DNA from: Pseudomonas tensinigenes
Lineage (GTDB): Bacteria; Pseudomonadota; Gammaproteobacteria; Pseudomonadales; Pseudomonadaceae
Length of the DNA: 64,000 nucleotides
Reading direction: 5' to 3'
Assembly (NCBI RefSeq): GCF_014268445.2
Contig: NZ_CP077089.1
Span: forward strand, 424,501 to 488,500
Within the stretch, counting starts at the first letter, position 1, and every line of letters begins with the position of its first letter. Shown here in pieces: positions 19,088 to 28,286 of this stretch. The notes beneath the pieces are model-generated. The model saw nothing but the letters and a program-made list of their open reading frames with translations. It was not told where the DNA came from and searched no databases. Made by a program: the position numbers and the translations under genes.

Positions 19088-20299
19088 ATGACTGCCGTTG
19101 ATTTACCCGCTGTACCACGAGTGTTGATTGCCGAAGCTGACCCGTGGTCGCGCGACCTGCTCAAACAAGTGTTGCTGAACGTGCGTTGCGATGCCCGGCT
19201 GGACCTGTGTGCCGATGGCCAGCAAGCCCTGTCGATGCTCAGCGAAATTCCTTATGACCTGGCCATCGTCGATTGGGAGCTACCCGGCGTCGATGGCTTG
19301 AGCGTGTTGCGCAGCGTGCGTCAGCGCAAACGCAACCCACCGCTGCCGTTCATTCTGATGAGCAGCCGTAACGACAGTGCCAGCGTGCGCGAAGCGATTC
19401 CGCTGGCGCCCACGGCCTATCTGACCAAACCGCTGAACATGGAAAACCTGACCGAGCGTTTGCAGGGTTTACTGCTCAATGCCGGTGAAGAAGTGTTCTG
19501 TGAGGTGCCGGCATTGGCGCCGGGCATGACCTTGTCAGTGTTTCTTGAGCGTCGACGTGAGCAGGCCGACGGCGCGCCGTTGATGACCGATGTGCAGGTG
19601 GCGGTGAAGCGCAGTCTCAATCCCAATGGCCTCGATCTGAAGCTGCTGGAAGACGAGATCAAAACCGATCCACAAATCACTGCCGTGTTGATCGCTGCGG
19701 CCAACAGCGCGGCGCAGCACCATGGCGCGCCGGTGCAAACACTGGCGCAGGCCCTGCATCGTCTGGGCACCGGACAGAGCATGAACCTGATTCTGGGGCT
19801 GGCACTCAAGCGCAGCGCCAGGCTCAGTGATCCGTGTCTGGCGGACTATGCCGAACGTTATTGGGGGCTATCGCTGCACACCGCTGAATACGCGCGGACG
19901 TTGGCACGTCTGCTCGATCTCGATCAGGAGCGCTGCTATTGCGCGGGCATGCTCCATCGCTTGGGCGATCTGGCGCTGTTGCGCTGTTTGCAGGAATGGC
20001 AGCAGGCCGGCGGTGCGCTGGATGAGCTGGAGGAGGTCGGCGAGGCGCTGGCGGAGTTTGGTGCAGCTTACGGTTCGGCCTTGCGCACACGCTGGCGCTT
20101 GCCGCTGGAGCTGCGTGAGCTGATTGCGTCGGTGTATCAGCTCGGTGGTGGGGTGTATTCCCGTGAGGCGCTGGTGATGAACATGGCGGCGCAGATGGCG
20201 CGTCTGACGGAGCATGAGGGCGTTGAGGAGCTGGCGAAGAGTCGCACGGCGCGGTTGTTGAAGATCGGCTTGCCGGAATTGATGCGGATGCGCAAATAA
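19088..20299 (+). CDS. Receiver-HDOD signalling protein
   Basis: A 403-residue protein with an N-terminal response-regulator receiver domain (residues 8-125; phospho-acceptor Asp62 in LAIVDWELPG, conserved Lys in YLTKPL) joined to an HDOD domain (about 170-380, LLEDEIKTDPQITAVLIAAANSA and AGMLHRLGDLALL). It is related to HD-GYP proteins but lacks their catalytic HD/GYP residues. HDOD proteins usually act in signal transduction by protein-protein contact. ATG 19088 has AGGGAGAG upstream. No kinase gene adjoins it. In this genome region it lies between gabT and c-di-GMP genes, suggesting but not proving a role in that network. Confidence 0.88.
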   Translation: MTAVDLPAVPRVLIAEADPWSRDLLKQVLLNVRCDARLDLCADGQQALSMLSEIPYDLAIVDWELPGVDGLSVLRSVRQRKRNPPLPFILMSSRNDSASVREAIPLAPTAYLTKPLNMENLTERLQGLLLNAGEEVFCEVPALAPGMTLSVFLERRREQADGAPLMTDVQVAVKRSLNPNGLDLKLLEDEIKTDPQITAVLIAAANSAAQHHGAPVQTLAQALHRLGTGQSMNLILGLALKRSARLSDPCLADYAERYWGLSLHTAEYARTLARLLDLDQERCYCAGMLHRLGDLALLRCLQEWQQAGGALDELEEVGEALAEFGAAYGSALRTRWRLPLELRELIASVYQLGGGVYSREALVMNMAAQMARLTEHEGVEELAKSRTARLLKIGLPELMRMRK

Positions 20300-20323
20300 C
20301 CCTGACTCACCCACATTCCAAAT

Positions 20324-20410
20324 GTGGGAGCGAGCCTGCTCGCGAAGGCGCAGTGTCATTTAGTACATCATTGTCTGATACGACGCTTTCGCGAGCAGGC
20401 TCGCTCCCAC
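20324..20410. repeat. REP doublet, GTGGGAGCGAGCCTGCTCGC type
   Basis: Inverted 23-bp arms (GTGGGAGCGAGCCTGCTCGC and its complement) separated by about 40 bp. It lies between the convergent HDOD and diguanylate cyclase genes. Confidence 0.9.
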
Positions 20411-20441
20411 AGTGGGTTTGTGTTGAGGCGGGAGGACGGGG

Positions 20442-21431
20442 TCAGGCAGAAATAATCCGGTTCTTGCCCTGTCGCTTGGCCTCATACATGGCCGCATCCG
20501 CGCGGGCGAACAGGCTGTCGAGACTGTCGTCTTCCCCGGTAAGGCTGGTCAGCCCCTGGCTCACGGTGATGCCAAACGTCTGCCCGTCATGGCTGAAACT
20601 CAACCGCTGAATCTCCTGCTGCAGCCGCTCGGCCACCTGCATGGCCATGTCCGGTGCGCACCCTGGAAACACCGCTGCAAATTCTTCCCCGCCAATGCGT
20701 CCGAACAGATCCCCTCGACGTAACGACCCACGTCCACATTCGGCAATCCGCTGCAGCACGTTGTCGCCCTCCGGATGGCCGTAGGTGTCGTTGATCACTT
20801 TGAAGTCATCGATATCCAGCAGCAAAAACGCCATCTGCGAACCATGCACACGTGCCTCTTCGAACTCGCGGTTGGCGCATTCGAAGAAGTGGCGGCGATT
20901 GCTGCTTTGCGTCAGTACGTCGGTGGTCGCCAAACGATGCAGTTCGGTTTCCATCTGCTTCTTGTCAGTGATGTCTTCGGCAATGCCGACGATGATTACC
21001 GGTTGCCCCGGTTCGTCCTGACGGTTGATGAAACACTTGTCGCTGACCCAGCGCACCTGACCGTCGGCGGCGATGATGCGGTATTCGCGATCTTCCACCG
21101 CACCTTTGTGCAGCACTTCGGCAAGGCTGCGTTCGGCGTATTCCAGGTCGTCGGGGTAGATGCTGTCGCGCCATTGGTTGTAGTCGGCGAGCAGGAGGCC
21201 GGCGGAGCGACCGAAAATCCGTTCATAGGCGGGACTGACGTACAGCACCTGACGGGTTTCCCAGTTGAAAGCCCAAAGCACGGCGTTGACGCTGACCAGC
21301 AGCGAGCTGAACAGCTGCTCGCGTTCGCTCAGGCGGGCGACCTCGCCTTGGGCGTGCATCAACGCCATGAGGGTTTGCGCGGCCTCGGGCCACTGCGGGA
21401 AGGATGAGTCTTTTTGATTGTTGTTGACCAT
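20442..21431 (-). CDS. PAS-domain diguanylate cyclase (GGEEF)
   Basis: A 329-residue protein, soluble by appearance. Residues 35-165 form a PAS/PAC sensor (NAVLWAFNWETRQVLYVSP ... GIAEDITDKKQMETELH) and residues 165-329 a GGDEF domain with the active-site motif GGEEF at 247-251 and a product-inhibition I-site RRGD at 238-241, exactly five residues before it. It should make cyclic-di-GMP from GTP, controlled by the PAS domain. I chose ATG 21431 (MVNNNQKD) because the 46-residue upstream extension has no sensible composition. c-di-GMP from such enzymes could activate PgaCD encoded in this window, but that link is inference. Confidence 0.9.
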   Translation of the reverse strand: MVNNNQKDSSFPQWPEAAQTLMALMHAQGEVARLSEREQLFSSLLVSVNAVLWAFNWETRQVLYVSPAYERIFGRSAGLLLADYNQWRDSIYPDDLEYAERSLAEVLHKGAVEDREYRIIAADGQVRWVSDKCFINRQDEPGQPVIIVGIAEDITDKKQMETELHRLATTDVLTQSSNRRHFFECANREFEEARVHGSQMAFLLLDIDDFKVINDTYGHPEGDNVLQRIAECGRGSLRRGDLFGRIGGEEFAAVFPGCAPDMAMQVAERLQQEIQRLSFSHDGQTFGITVSQGLTSLTGEDDSLDSLFARADAAMYEAKRQGKNRIISA

Positions 21432-21574
21432 CGGCACAGATCTCAAAGGACGTGCCGCAATTCGACAACGGCCACAGTACAGCCCGCCGGGATGGCGAAG
21501 TGTCTTTGAGATAGGCGATTTTTGGCGAAGTTCCGAAGGGTGCACCCGGGAGCCGGGTGCACCGATCAACGGTC

Positions 21575-22759
21575 TCAGACCGCCGCAGGACGCAGCGAGT
21601 AGGTTTTCAGCTGGTCAGCGAATTCACGCAGGGACTGGATGCCACTGGCTTCTGCCTCGTGAATCCACTCTTTGATGGCGGCGAGCATGTCGTGGCCATT
21701 TGCGCTGGTCTTGACCCAGATCTGCTGCAGGGCCAGGCGTTTTTCGTAAATTACCTTCAACGCCTGACTGTGCTCGAGCATGGTCTGGATGCGCAAGTGA
21801 TGACGGTCTTCCAGCAGGCTGGTTTCCCGTGACAGCAGGCGTTTGGCGCGGTGGAACTGGTGGCGCACCGAATGATCGACCTTGGCCAGCTCTTGCTTGA
21901 CCAGCGGACCGATCACCAACTTGCGGTACTGGGCCATGATCTGGAAGCGGTTGTTGAGGATCGCCATGGCGGTGTCCATGTCCAGACTGCCCTTGCCTTC
22001 AACGCGGTGGGCAATCGGCGCTACACGCTGAACCTTGGCCAGACGCAGGAAGCAGAAGACTTTGATCCACGCCCAACCGAGGTCGAACTCCCACTTCTTC
22101 ACCGACAGCTTGGCCGAGTTAGGGTAGGTGTGATGGTTGTTGTGCAGTTCTTCGCCGCCGATCAGGATGCCCCAAGGCACCAGATTGGTCGCCGCGTCGC
22201 GGCATTCGAAGTTGCGGTAGCCAACGGCATGGCCCAGACCGTTGATCACGCCGGCAGCCCAAACCGGGATCCACATCATCTGGATCGCCCAGATGGTGAT
22301 GCCGATGGTGCCGAACAGCAGCAGGTCGATGATGCCCATGATTGCCACGCCCAGCAGCGGGTAGCGGCTGTAGACGTTGCGTTCGATCCAGTCTTCGGGG
22401 CAGTTTTTGCCGTAGATGCGCAGGGTCTCCGGGTTCTGCGCTTCGGCGCGGTACAGCTCGGCACCGGTACGCAGCACAGTGGAAAGACCTTTGATGACCG
22501 GGCTGTGCGGGTCGTCTTCGGTTTCGCATTTGGCGTGGTGTTTACGGTGGATGGCAGTCCACTCGCGGGTGTTCTGCGCCGTGGTCAGCCACAGCCAGAA
22601 ACGGAAAAAGTGCTTCAGGCCGGCATTCAGCTCCAGCGAGCGATGGGCCGAGTAGCGGTGCAGATAGACCGTGACGGCAACAATCGTCACGTGGGTCATC
22701 AGCAGGGTGACTGCGACCAGAGACCAGGCCGACAAGCCAAGAAAACCTTCGTACCACAT
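21575..22759 (-). CDS. desA: Acyl-lipid/acyl-CoA delta-9 desaturase, DesA type
   Basis: A 394-residue membrane di-iron desaturase. All three histidine boxes are present: HRYSAHR (residues 34-40), HRKHH (71-75) and HNNHH (206-210), with four predicted membrane helices between them. Pseudomonas DesA introduces a delta-9 double bond into membrane phospholipid acyl chains under oxygen. The C-terminal 100 residues form a charged helical extension typical of the Pseudomonas protein. It is divergent from the PAS-GGDEF-EAL gene (134 bp between starts), the same arrangement I recall for P. aeruginosa desA and PA0285. Confidence 0.92.
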   Translation of the reverse strand: MWYEGFLGLSAWSLVAVTLLMTHVTIVAVTVYLHRYSAHRSLELNAGLKHFFRFWLWLTTAQNTREWTAIHRKHHAKCETEDDPHSPVIKGLSTVLRTGAELYRAEAQNPETLRIYGKNCPEDWIERNVYSRYPLLGVAIMGIIDLLLFGTIGITIWAIQMMWIPVWAAGVINGLGHAVGYRNFECRDAATNLVPWGILIGGEELHNNHHTYPNSAKLSVKKWEFDLGWAWIKVFCFLRLAKVQRVAPIAHRVEGKGSLDMDTAMAILNNRFQIMAQYRKLVIGPLVKQELAKVDHSVRHQFHRAKRLLSRETSLLEDRHHLRIQTMLEHSQALKVIYEKRLALQQIWVKTSANGHDMLAAIKEWIHEAEASGIQSLREFADQLKTYSLRPAAV

Positions 22760-22893
22760 AGGCTATAGGGCCCTCGATAAAGATAAAAACAGCCGTTGCA
22801 TTATCACCAAGCACACAGATAAAACCAGTCGCCCTTTCAGATAAGAGTCGCTGGATGTTTCTTGACCTATAATTCCAACCTTTTTGTAAGGAC

Positions 22894-24825
22894 ATGGACA
22901 GCCGAATGCCTGCCACTTACCGCGATGCATTGCGTGCAGCGCTGCTCTATCTCGTGCTTGCCGCTATATGGCTGCAGGGCACTGATCATTTATTAAACAA
23001 TTTCTTCGATAACTCCGTCGATCTTGCCCGATGGCAACTGATCAACGGTTACTTCTTTGCGGCACTCAGCGCTGGGCTGATTTTTCTTGCGCGAGCGCGT
23101 TTGTGCACGTTCCTCGGAATCGGTGCACGGTTGCGCGAGCGCCACGTCGATCGCGAACGCTTGCGTCAGGCCGCGGCGGTATTCGATTGCACCCGCGAAG
23201 GCGTGTTGGTGACCAACCATCATGGGCTGATCGTGCACGTCAATCGCGCGTTCATGGAGATCACCGGTTATCAGCGTGAAGAAGTCATTGGGCAGCAGCC
23301 GAGTCTGTTCAAATCCGGCCATCATCCGCCAGGTTTCTATCAGGCAATGTTTGCCACCCTTGAGTCGCAGGGCGAATGGAGCGGTGAAATCTGGAATCGC
23401 CGAAAAAGCGGCGAGATTTATCCACAGTGGCAGACCATTCGGATTATTCACGATGATCAGGGCCGGCTCAGCCACTATGTCGCGGTGTTCTCCGATATCA
23501 GTGCGATCAAGGATTCCGAGCATGAGCTCAAACATCTCGCGCACCACGACCCGCTGACCGATCTGCCCAATCGTCTGCTGTTCAGCGATCGCGCCGAACA
23601 GGCGCTGGCCTCGGCGCAAAATCATAAGCGCGGCTGTGCATTGCTGATGCTGGATCTCGATCACTTCAAAATGATCAACGACAGCCTCGGACATAACATC
23701 GGCGATCACTTGCTCAAGGCAGTAGCGGCGCGCCTGCAAGAACTGTTTGGCCCCGGCATTACCCTGGCGCGGCTGGGCGGCGACGAGTTCGCGGTGTTGG
23801 CAGAGAGTTGTCCTCAGCCGGTGCAGGCAGCAGCGCTGGCGCAACGGATTCTCGATGCACTGAAGGAGCCGTTCAGCATTGATGGCAATCAGTTGTTCAT
23901 CAACGCCAGCCTCGGCATCAGCCTGTTCCCCAGCGACGCGTTGAGTGCTGATCAACTCCTGCGCAATGCCGATGCGGCGCTGTTCAAGGCCAAGAGCAGC
24001 GGGCGCAACGGGTACGCCTTGTACACCGAAGAACTCACCGCCCACGCCCAACAACGGGTGGAAATCGCTTTCGAACTGCGCCGGGCGCTGGAGCAGCAGG
24101 AGCTGCGGGTTTACTACCAGCCCGTGCATGACTTGAAAGCCAGCCGCCTGATTGGCGTCGAAGCGTTGGTGCGCTGGCAGCATCCGGTGCGTGGTCTGGT
24201 CTCGCCGGCGGAGTTCATCCCGATAGCCGAGCGCACCGGTCTGATTGCCGAAATCGATGCCTTGGTGATGCGGCAGGCATGTCGGCAGATGTGTGAGTGG
24301 CAGCAGGCCGGGGTCGTGCTGTCGTTTGTCGCGGTGAATGTTTCGTCACGATTGTTCGCCCGGCGTGAGTTGTATCAACAAGTCGCGCAGGTGCTGCATG
24401 ACACCGGTCTGGATCCGGCGTATCTGGAGCTGGAGGTGACGGAAAGCGCGGTGATGGATGATCCGGAGGTGGCGCTGGAGCAGATGCATCGTTTGCGTGA
24501 ATTGGGCATTCGTCTGGCGATTGATGATTTCGGTACCGGTTATTCGTCGCTGTTGCGGCTCAAGCGCTTGCCGGTGCAGAAACTGAAAATCGATCAGGGC
24601 TTCGTCGCCGGACTGCCGTGGGATGAGGACGACGCGGCGATTGTCCGGGTGATCATCGCGCTGGCCCGGAGCATGGGCATGCAGGTGCATGCCGAGGGTA
24701 TCGAGCAGGTTGAGCAGGCGGCGTTTTTGCTGGGACAGGAATGTGATTTGGGGCAGGGGTACTGGTTTGGGCGGCCGAGTCCGGCAAAGGCGATTGATTG
24801 GGCAAGGGCGCCGTTGATTAGCTAA
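22894..24825 (+). CDS. Membrane PAS-GGDEF-EAL cyclic-di-GMP protein
   Basis: A 643-residue protein with two N-terminal membrane helices (about 13-30 and 48-68), a PAS domain (95-205), a GGDEF domain with intact GGDEF at 295-299, and an EAL domain (EALVRW at 423-425, the DDFGTGYSSL motif and KIDQGFV) carrying phosphodiesterase residues. Both active motifs look intact, so it may be bifunctional or use GGDEF as a GTP-sensing module; the EAL side probably dominates, as for the P. aeruginosa counterpart next to desA. The ATG at 22894 follows GTAAGGAC closely; another ATG four codons downstream (22906) is an alternative start. Confidence 0.92.
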   Translation: MDSRMPATYRDALRAALLYLVLAAIWLQGTDHLLNNFFDNSVDLARWQLINGYFFAALSAGLIFLARARLCTFLGIGARLRERHVDRERLRQAAAVFDCTREGVLVTNHHGLIVHVNRAFMEITGYQREEVIGQQPSLFKSGHHPPGFYQAMFATLESQGEWSGEIWNRRKSGEIYPQWQTIRIIHDDQGRLSHYVAVFSDISAIKDSEHELKHLAHHDPLTDLPNRLLFSDRAEQALASAQNHKRGCALLMLDLDHFKMINDSLGHNIGDHLLKAVAARLQELFGPGITLARLGGDEFAVLAESCPQPVQAAALAQRILDALKEPFSIDGNQLFINASLGISLFPSDALSADQLLRNADAALFKAKSSGRNGYALYTEELTAHAQQRVEIAFELRRALEQQELRVYYQPVHDLKASRLIGVEALVRWQHPVRGLVSPAEFIPIAERTGLIAEIDALVMRQACRQMCEWQQAGVVLSFVAVNVSSRLFARRELYQQVAQVLHDTGLDPAYLELEVTESAVMDDPEVALEQMHRLRELGIRLAIDDFGTGYSSLLRLKRLPVQKLKIDQGFVAGLPWDEDDAAIVRVIIALARSMGMQVHAEGIEQVEQAAFLLGQECDLGQGYWFGRPSPAKAIDWARAPLIS

Positions 24826-24860
24826 GACAGGGGCAAACTTGTTCCTGCGCTCAGCAAAGG

Positions 24861-24936
24861 GGCGCTCTGCGTCGGCCCAAAATCGCGGCGCAGAGCGCCG
24901 CCGGCTGCATTCCCACGCGGAGCGTGGGAACGATCA
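24861..24936. repeat. REP-like palindrome, related to 9854-9956
   Basis: A GGCGCTCTGCG / CGCAGAGCGCC stem followed by a second stem TCCCACGC / GCGTGGGA ending in GGGAACGATC. It is the right half of the same repeat family seen after pgaD. Confidence 0.75.
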
Positions 24937-24955
24937 GTTTTTCAGTTATATAAAC

Positions 24956-24980
24956 ATTCTTAAATAGTCTTTTTAAGAAT
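24956..24980. promoter_or_regulatory. Perfect 9-bp inverted repeat upstream of oscA
   Basis: ATTCTTAAA (24956-24964) and TTTAAGAAT (24972-24980) are perfectly complementary, with a 7-bp spacer, in an unusually AT-rich stretch 82 bp before the oscA start. The element CTCTTAT follows at 24991-24997. This is the expected position of a sulfur-starvation regulator site or promoter; which protein binds is not known from the sequence. Confidence 0.5.
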
Positions 24981-25062
24981 ATCCGTGCCTCTCTTATATT
25001 GCTCCCACGCCGAACGCAGTGCCGCCCACTGCCAGGCATATCCCATTCAAAGGAGCAGCACC

Positions 25063-25245
25063 ATGAGCGCATCCCTTCGCAGCGTTGACGGTCAGGACGA
25101 AAGCACCATCTTGCGTGAAATCCAGAGCGCTCTGCGCGATCTGCGTTTCGGCGCGGTGGAGATCACTGTGCACAACGCACAAGTCGTGCAGATCGAACGC
25201 AAAGAGAAATTCCGTTTGCAGCAACCGGGTAAACAACCGGGCTGA
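25063..25245 (+). CDS. oscA: OscA, small YezD-family (DUF2292) protein
   Basis: A 60-residue protein with the YezD/DUF2292 pattern (ILREIQSALRDLRFGAVEITVHNAQVVQIERKEKFR, residues 16-52). In Pseudomonas, OscA is induced by sulfate limitation, is needed for use of organosulfur compounds and affects chromate resistance; its biochemical role is not known. The ATG at 25063 follows AAAGGAG by 8 bases. It precedes sbp-cysTWA as in P. aeruginosa and other species, separated from sbp by a REP hairpin. Confidence 0.92.
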   Translation: MSASLRSVDGQDESTILREIQSALRDLRFGAVEITVHNAQVVQIERKEKFRLQQPGKQPG

Positions 25246-25256
25246 GTTGAAGATCA

Positions 25257-25324
25257 AAAGATCGCAGCCTGCGGCAGCTCCTACAGGGGGCTGTGTGTAG
25301 GAGCTGCCGAAGGCTGCGATCTTT
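25257..25324. repeat. REP doublet, GATCGCAGCCTGCGGCAGCTCCTACA type
   Basis: Inverted arms of about 28 bp (AAAGATCGCAGCC... and the complement ending GGCTGCGATCTTT) between oscA and sbp. A second copy lies at 40472-40550 and a fragment at 63832-63857. Confidence 0.88.
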
Positions 25325-25391
25325 AGCCGGCACACCGATTCCAGATATTCATAAGAAAAAGCCACCACCCAGAATTCCAGGAGCTTTCACC

Positions 25392-26405
25392 ATGTCGTCG
25401 ATTCGCCGTTACGCTTTGGCCGCCCTGGCCAGCGCTGTGTTTGCCGGTTCCGCGGTTGCCAAGGATTACGAACTGCTCAACGTGTCGTATGACCCGACGC
25501 GCGAGCTGTATCAGGACTACAACGCTGAATTCATCAAGTTCTGGCAGAAAGACCACGCTGGCGACACTGTGAAAATCCAGCAATCCCATGGCGGTTCGGG
25601 CAAGCAGGGCCGTGCGGTGATCGACGGTCTGCGCGCTGACGTGGTGACCCTGGCCCTGGCCGGTGACATCGACGAAATTGCCAAACTCGGCAAGACCCTG
25701 CCTGCCGACTGGCAGAAGCGTCTGCCGGAAGCGAGCACGCCGTACACCTCGACCATCGTCTTCCTGGTGCGCAAGGGCAACCCGAAAGGTATCAAGGACT
25801 GGGGCGATCTGGTCAAGAACGACGTCTCGGTGATCACCCCGAACCCGAAAACCTCCGGCGGTGCGCGCTGGAACTTCCTCGCCGCGTGGGCCTACGGCCT
25901 GAAAGCCAACGGCGGTGACGAAGCCAAAGCCAAAGAATATGTGCAGACCCTGTTCAAGCACGTGCCGATCCTCGACACCGGTGCACGCGGTTCGACCATT
26001 ACCTTCGTCAACAACGGTCAGGGTGACGTGTTGCTGGCCTGGGAAAACGAAGCGTTCCTGGCCCTGAAAGAAGATGGTGGCGCCGACAAGTTCGACATCG
26101 TCGTGCCTTCGCTGTCGATCCTCGCCGAGCCGCCAGTGGCCGTGGTCGACAAGAACGCCGAGAAGAAGGGTAACGAGCAGATCGCCGAAGCCTATCTGAA
26201 GCACCTGTACAGCCCGGCCGGTCAGGAAATCGCCGCGAAGAACTTCTACCGTCCGCGTGACAAGGATGTAGCTGCCAAGTACGCCCAGCAGTTCCCGAAA
26301 CTGGACCTGGTGACCATCGACAAGGACTTCGGCGGCTGGAAAACCGCGCAGCCGAAATTCTTCAACGACGGTGGCGTGTTCGACCAGATTTATCAGGCGC
26401 AGTAA
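25392..26405 (+). CDS. sbp: Periplasmic sulfate-binding protein Sbp
   Basis: A 337-residue protein with a signal peptide (ending AVAKD near residue 24), the solute-binding component of the sulfate/thiosulfate ABC transporter. Family blocks are clear: [34 protein letters not shown] (anion-binding loop), [22 protein letters not shown] and GAGxx-type repeats near the C-terminus. Its start follows CAGGAG. The cysT permease gene begins 173 bp downstream after a REP doublet; such spacing probably allows higher expression of the binding protein than of the membrane parts. Confidence 0.95.
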   Translation: MSSIRRYALAALASAVFAGSAVAKDYELLNVSYDPTRELYQDYNAEFIKFWQKDHAGDTVKIQQSHGGSGKQGRAVIDGLRADVVTLALAGDIDEIAKLGKTLPADWQKRLPEASTPYTSTIVFLVRKGNPKGIKDWGDLVKNDVSVITPNPKTSGGARWNFLAAWAYGLKANGGDEAKAKEYVQTLFKHVPILDTGARGSTITFVNNGQGDVLLAWENEAFLALKEDGGADKFDIVVPSLSILAEPPVAVVDKNAEKKGNEQIAEAYLKHLYSPAGQEIAAKNFYRPRDKDVAAKYAQQFPKLDLVTIDKDFGGWKTAQPKFFNDGGVFDQIYQAQ

Positions 26406-26450
26406 TCTGACTTCAGCCTCACATCAAGCCTGAAGCCAGGCGCGGAAAAT

Positions 26451-26537
26451 GTGGGAGCGAGCTTGCTCGCGAAAGCGGAGTGTCAGACGACGTAGAGTTG
26501 GCTGATACTCCCTCTTCGCGAGCAAGCTCGCTCCCAC
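26451..26537. repeat. REP doublet between sbp and cysT
   Basis: Inverted arms GTGGGAGCGAGCTTGCTCGC and the complement about 40 bp apart. Like the copy at 20324, but with a compensatory C-to-T change in both arms, which preserves pairing. Confidence 0.9.
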
Positions 26538-26578
26538 ATTGGTGCGTTCAGCGGAATGCTTTTTAACCAAGGACTTTT

Positions 26579-27397
26579 ATGTCGCGTCGTATCTCCCCCG
26601 TCATACCCGGCTTCGGGCTGACGCTGGGCTACACCTTGGTGTACCTCAGCCTGATTGTGCTTATCCCGCTGGCGGCGATGTTCGTCCACGCCGCCCAACT
26701 CACCTGGGATCAGTTCTGGACGATCATTTCCGCACCACGGGTGCTGGCCGCGTTGAAGCTGAGCTTTGGCACCGCGCTGTGTGCGGCGATCATCAACGGC
26801 ATCATCGGCACGCTGCTGGCCTGGGTGCTGGTGCGCTACACCTTCCCGGGGCGCAAGGTGATCGACGCGATGATCGATCTGCCGTTCGCCCTGCCGACCG
26901 CCGTGGCCGGTATCGCGTTGACTGCGTTGTACGCGCCGGCTGGACTGGTCGGCCAATTCGCCGCTGACCTCGGTTTCAAGATTGCCTATACCCCGCTGGG
27001 TATCACCCTCGCGCTGACCTTCGTCACTCTGCCGTTCGTGGTGCGCACGGTGCAGCCGGTGCTGGCCGACATTCCCCGTGAAGTCGAAGAAGCTGCCGCG
27101 TGCCTCGGCGCGAAACCGTTGCAGGTGTTCCGCCACATCCTCGTCCCGGCGCTGTTGCCCGCCTGGCTCACCGGTTTTGCCTTGGCCTTTGCCCGTGGCG
27201 TCGGCGAGTACGGCTCGGTGATTTTCATCGCCGGCAACATGCCGATGAAAACCGAGATCCTGCCGCTGCTGATCATGGTCAAACTCGACCAATACGATTA
27301 CACCGGCGCTACCGCCATCGGCGTGCTGATGCTGGTGGTTTCCTTCGTCCTGTTGCTGCTGATCAACTTGCTGCAGCGGCGCATCGAAACCCCATAA
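26579..27397 (+). CDS. cysT: Sulfate ABC transporter permease CysT (CysU)
   Basis: A 272-residue inner-membrane protein with about six membrane helices and the binding-protein-dependent permease signature [22 protein letters not shown] (EAA loop, contacts CysA). Blocks [19 protein letters not shown] and [13 protein letters not shown] are typical of CysT. It forms the channel with CysW; Sbp delivers sulfate. AAGGA lies 6 bases before the start. cysW begins 13 bp after its stop. Confidence 0.95.
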   Translation: MSRRISPVIPGFGLTLGYTLVYLSLIVLIPLAAMFVHAAQLTWDQFWTIISAPRVLAALKLSFGTALCAAIINGIIGTLLAWVLVRYTFPGRKVIDAMIDLPFALPTAVAGIALTALYAPAGLVGQFAADLGFKIAYTPLGITLALTFVTLPFVVRTVQPVLADIPREVEEAAACLGAKPLQVFRHILVPALLPAWLTGFALAFARGVGEYGSVIFIAGNMPMKTEILPLLIMVKLDQYDYTGATAIGVLMLVVSFVLLLLINLLQRRIETP

Positions 27398-27410
27398 GGA
27401 GGCGCGAACC

Positions 27411-28283
27411 ATGTCCCAATCGTCTATTGCGGCCGCCTCTTCGGCCAACGCTGCACGCCGTGGCAGCGCCACTTCGCGCAGAATCCTGATCGGCCTTGGC
27501 TGGCTGGTCTTTTTCCTGTTTCTGCTGCTGCCGTTGTTCATCGTCGTATCGCAGGGTTTGAAGAATGGCCTCGGCGCTTTCTTCACCGCGATCTTTGAAC
27601 CGGATGCACTGTCGGCACTGAAACTCACCGTGTTCGCCGTGCTGATTTCGGTGCCGTTGAACCTGGTGTTCGGCGTCAGCGCCGCGTGGTGCGTGAGCAA
27701 ATACTCGTTCCGTGGCAAGAGCATGCTGGTGACGCTGATCGACCTGCCGTTCTCGGTATCGCCGGTGATCGCTGGCCTGGTCTACGTGTTGATGTTCGGT
27801 GCGCAGGGCCTGTTCGGGCCGTGGCTGCAGGATCACGACATCCAGATCGTCTTCGCCCTGCCGGGCATCGTGCTGGCGACGATTTTCGTCACCGTGCCGT
27901 TTGTGGCCCGTGAGCTGATCCCGCTGATGCAGGAACAAGGCACGCAGGAAGAGGAAGCCGCGCGCCTGCTCGGCGCCAATGGCTGGCAGATGTTCTGGCA
28001 TGTCACTGTGCCGAACATCAAGTGGGGCCTGATCTATGGCGTGGTGCTGTGTACCGCCCGGGCCATGGGTGAATTCGGTGCGGTGTCGGTGGTCTCCGGG
28101 CACATTCGCGGGGTGACCAACACCTTGCCGCTGCACGTCGAGATCCTCTACAACGAATACAACCACGTGGCCGCGTTCGCCGTGGCGAGCCTGTTGCTGA
28201 TCCTGGCGCTCTTCATCCTGCTGCTCAAGCAGTGGAGCGAAAACCGTATCAACCGCCTGCGCGCCAGCGCCGCGGAGGAATAA
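27411..28283 (+). CDS. cysW: Sulfate ABC transporter permease CysW
   Basis: A 290-residue partner permease of CysT: about six membrane helices, the EAA loop [24 protein letters not shown], and the CysW-typical [24 protein letters not shown] and [13 protein letters not shown] blocks. The start follows AAGGAGG. It is 3 bp from cysA, hence translationally linked. Confidence 0.95.
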   Translation: MSQSSIAAASSANAARRGSATSRRILIGLGWLVFFLFLLLPLFIVVSQGLKNGLGAFFTAIFEPDALSALKLTVFAVLISVPLNLVFGVSAAWCVSKYSFRGKSMLVTLIDLPFSVSPVIAGLVYVLMFGAQGLFGPWLQDHDIQIVFALPGIVLATIFVTVPFVARELIPLMQEQGTQEEEAARLLGANGWQMFWHVTVPNIKWGLIYGVVLCTARAMGEFGAVSVVSGHIRGVTNTLPLHVEILYNEYNHVAAFAVASLLLILALFILLLKQWSENRINRLRASAAEE

Positions 28284-28286
28284 TTC

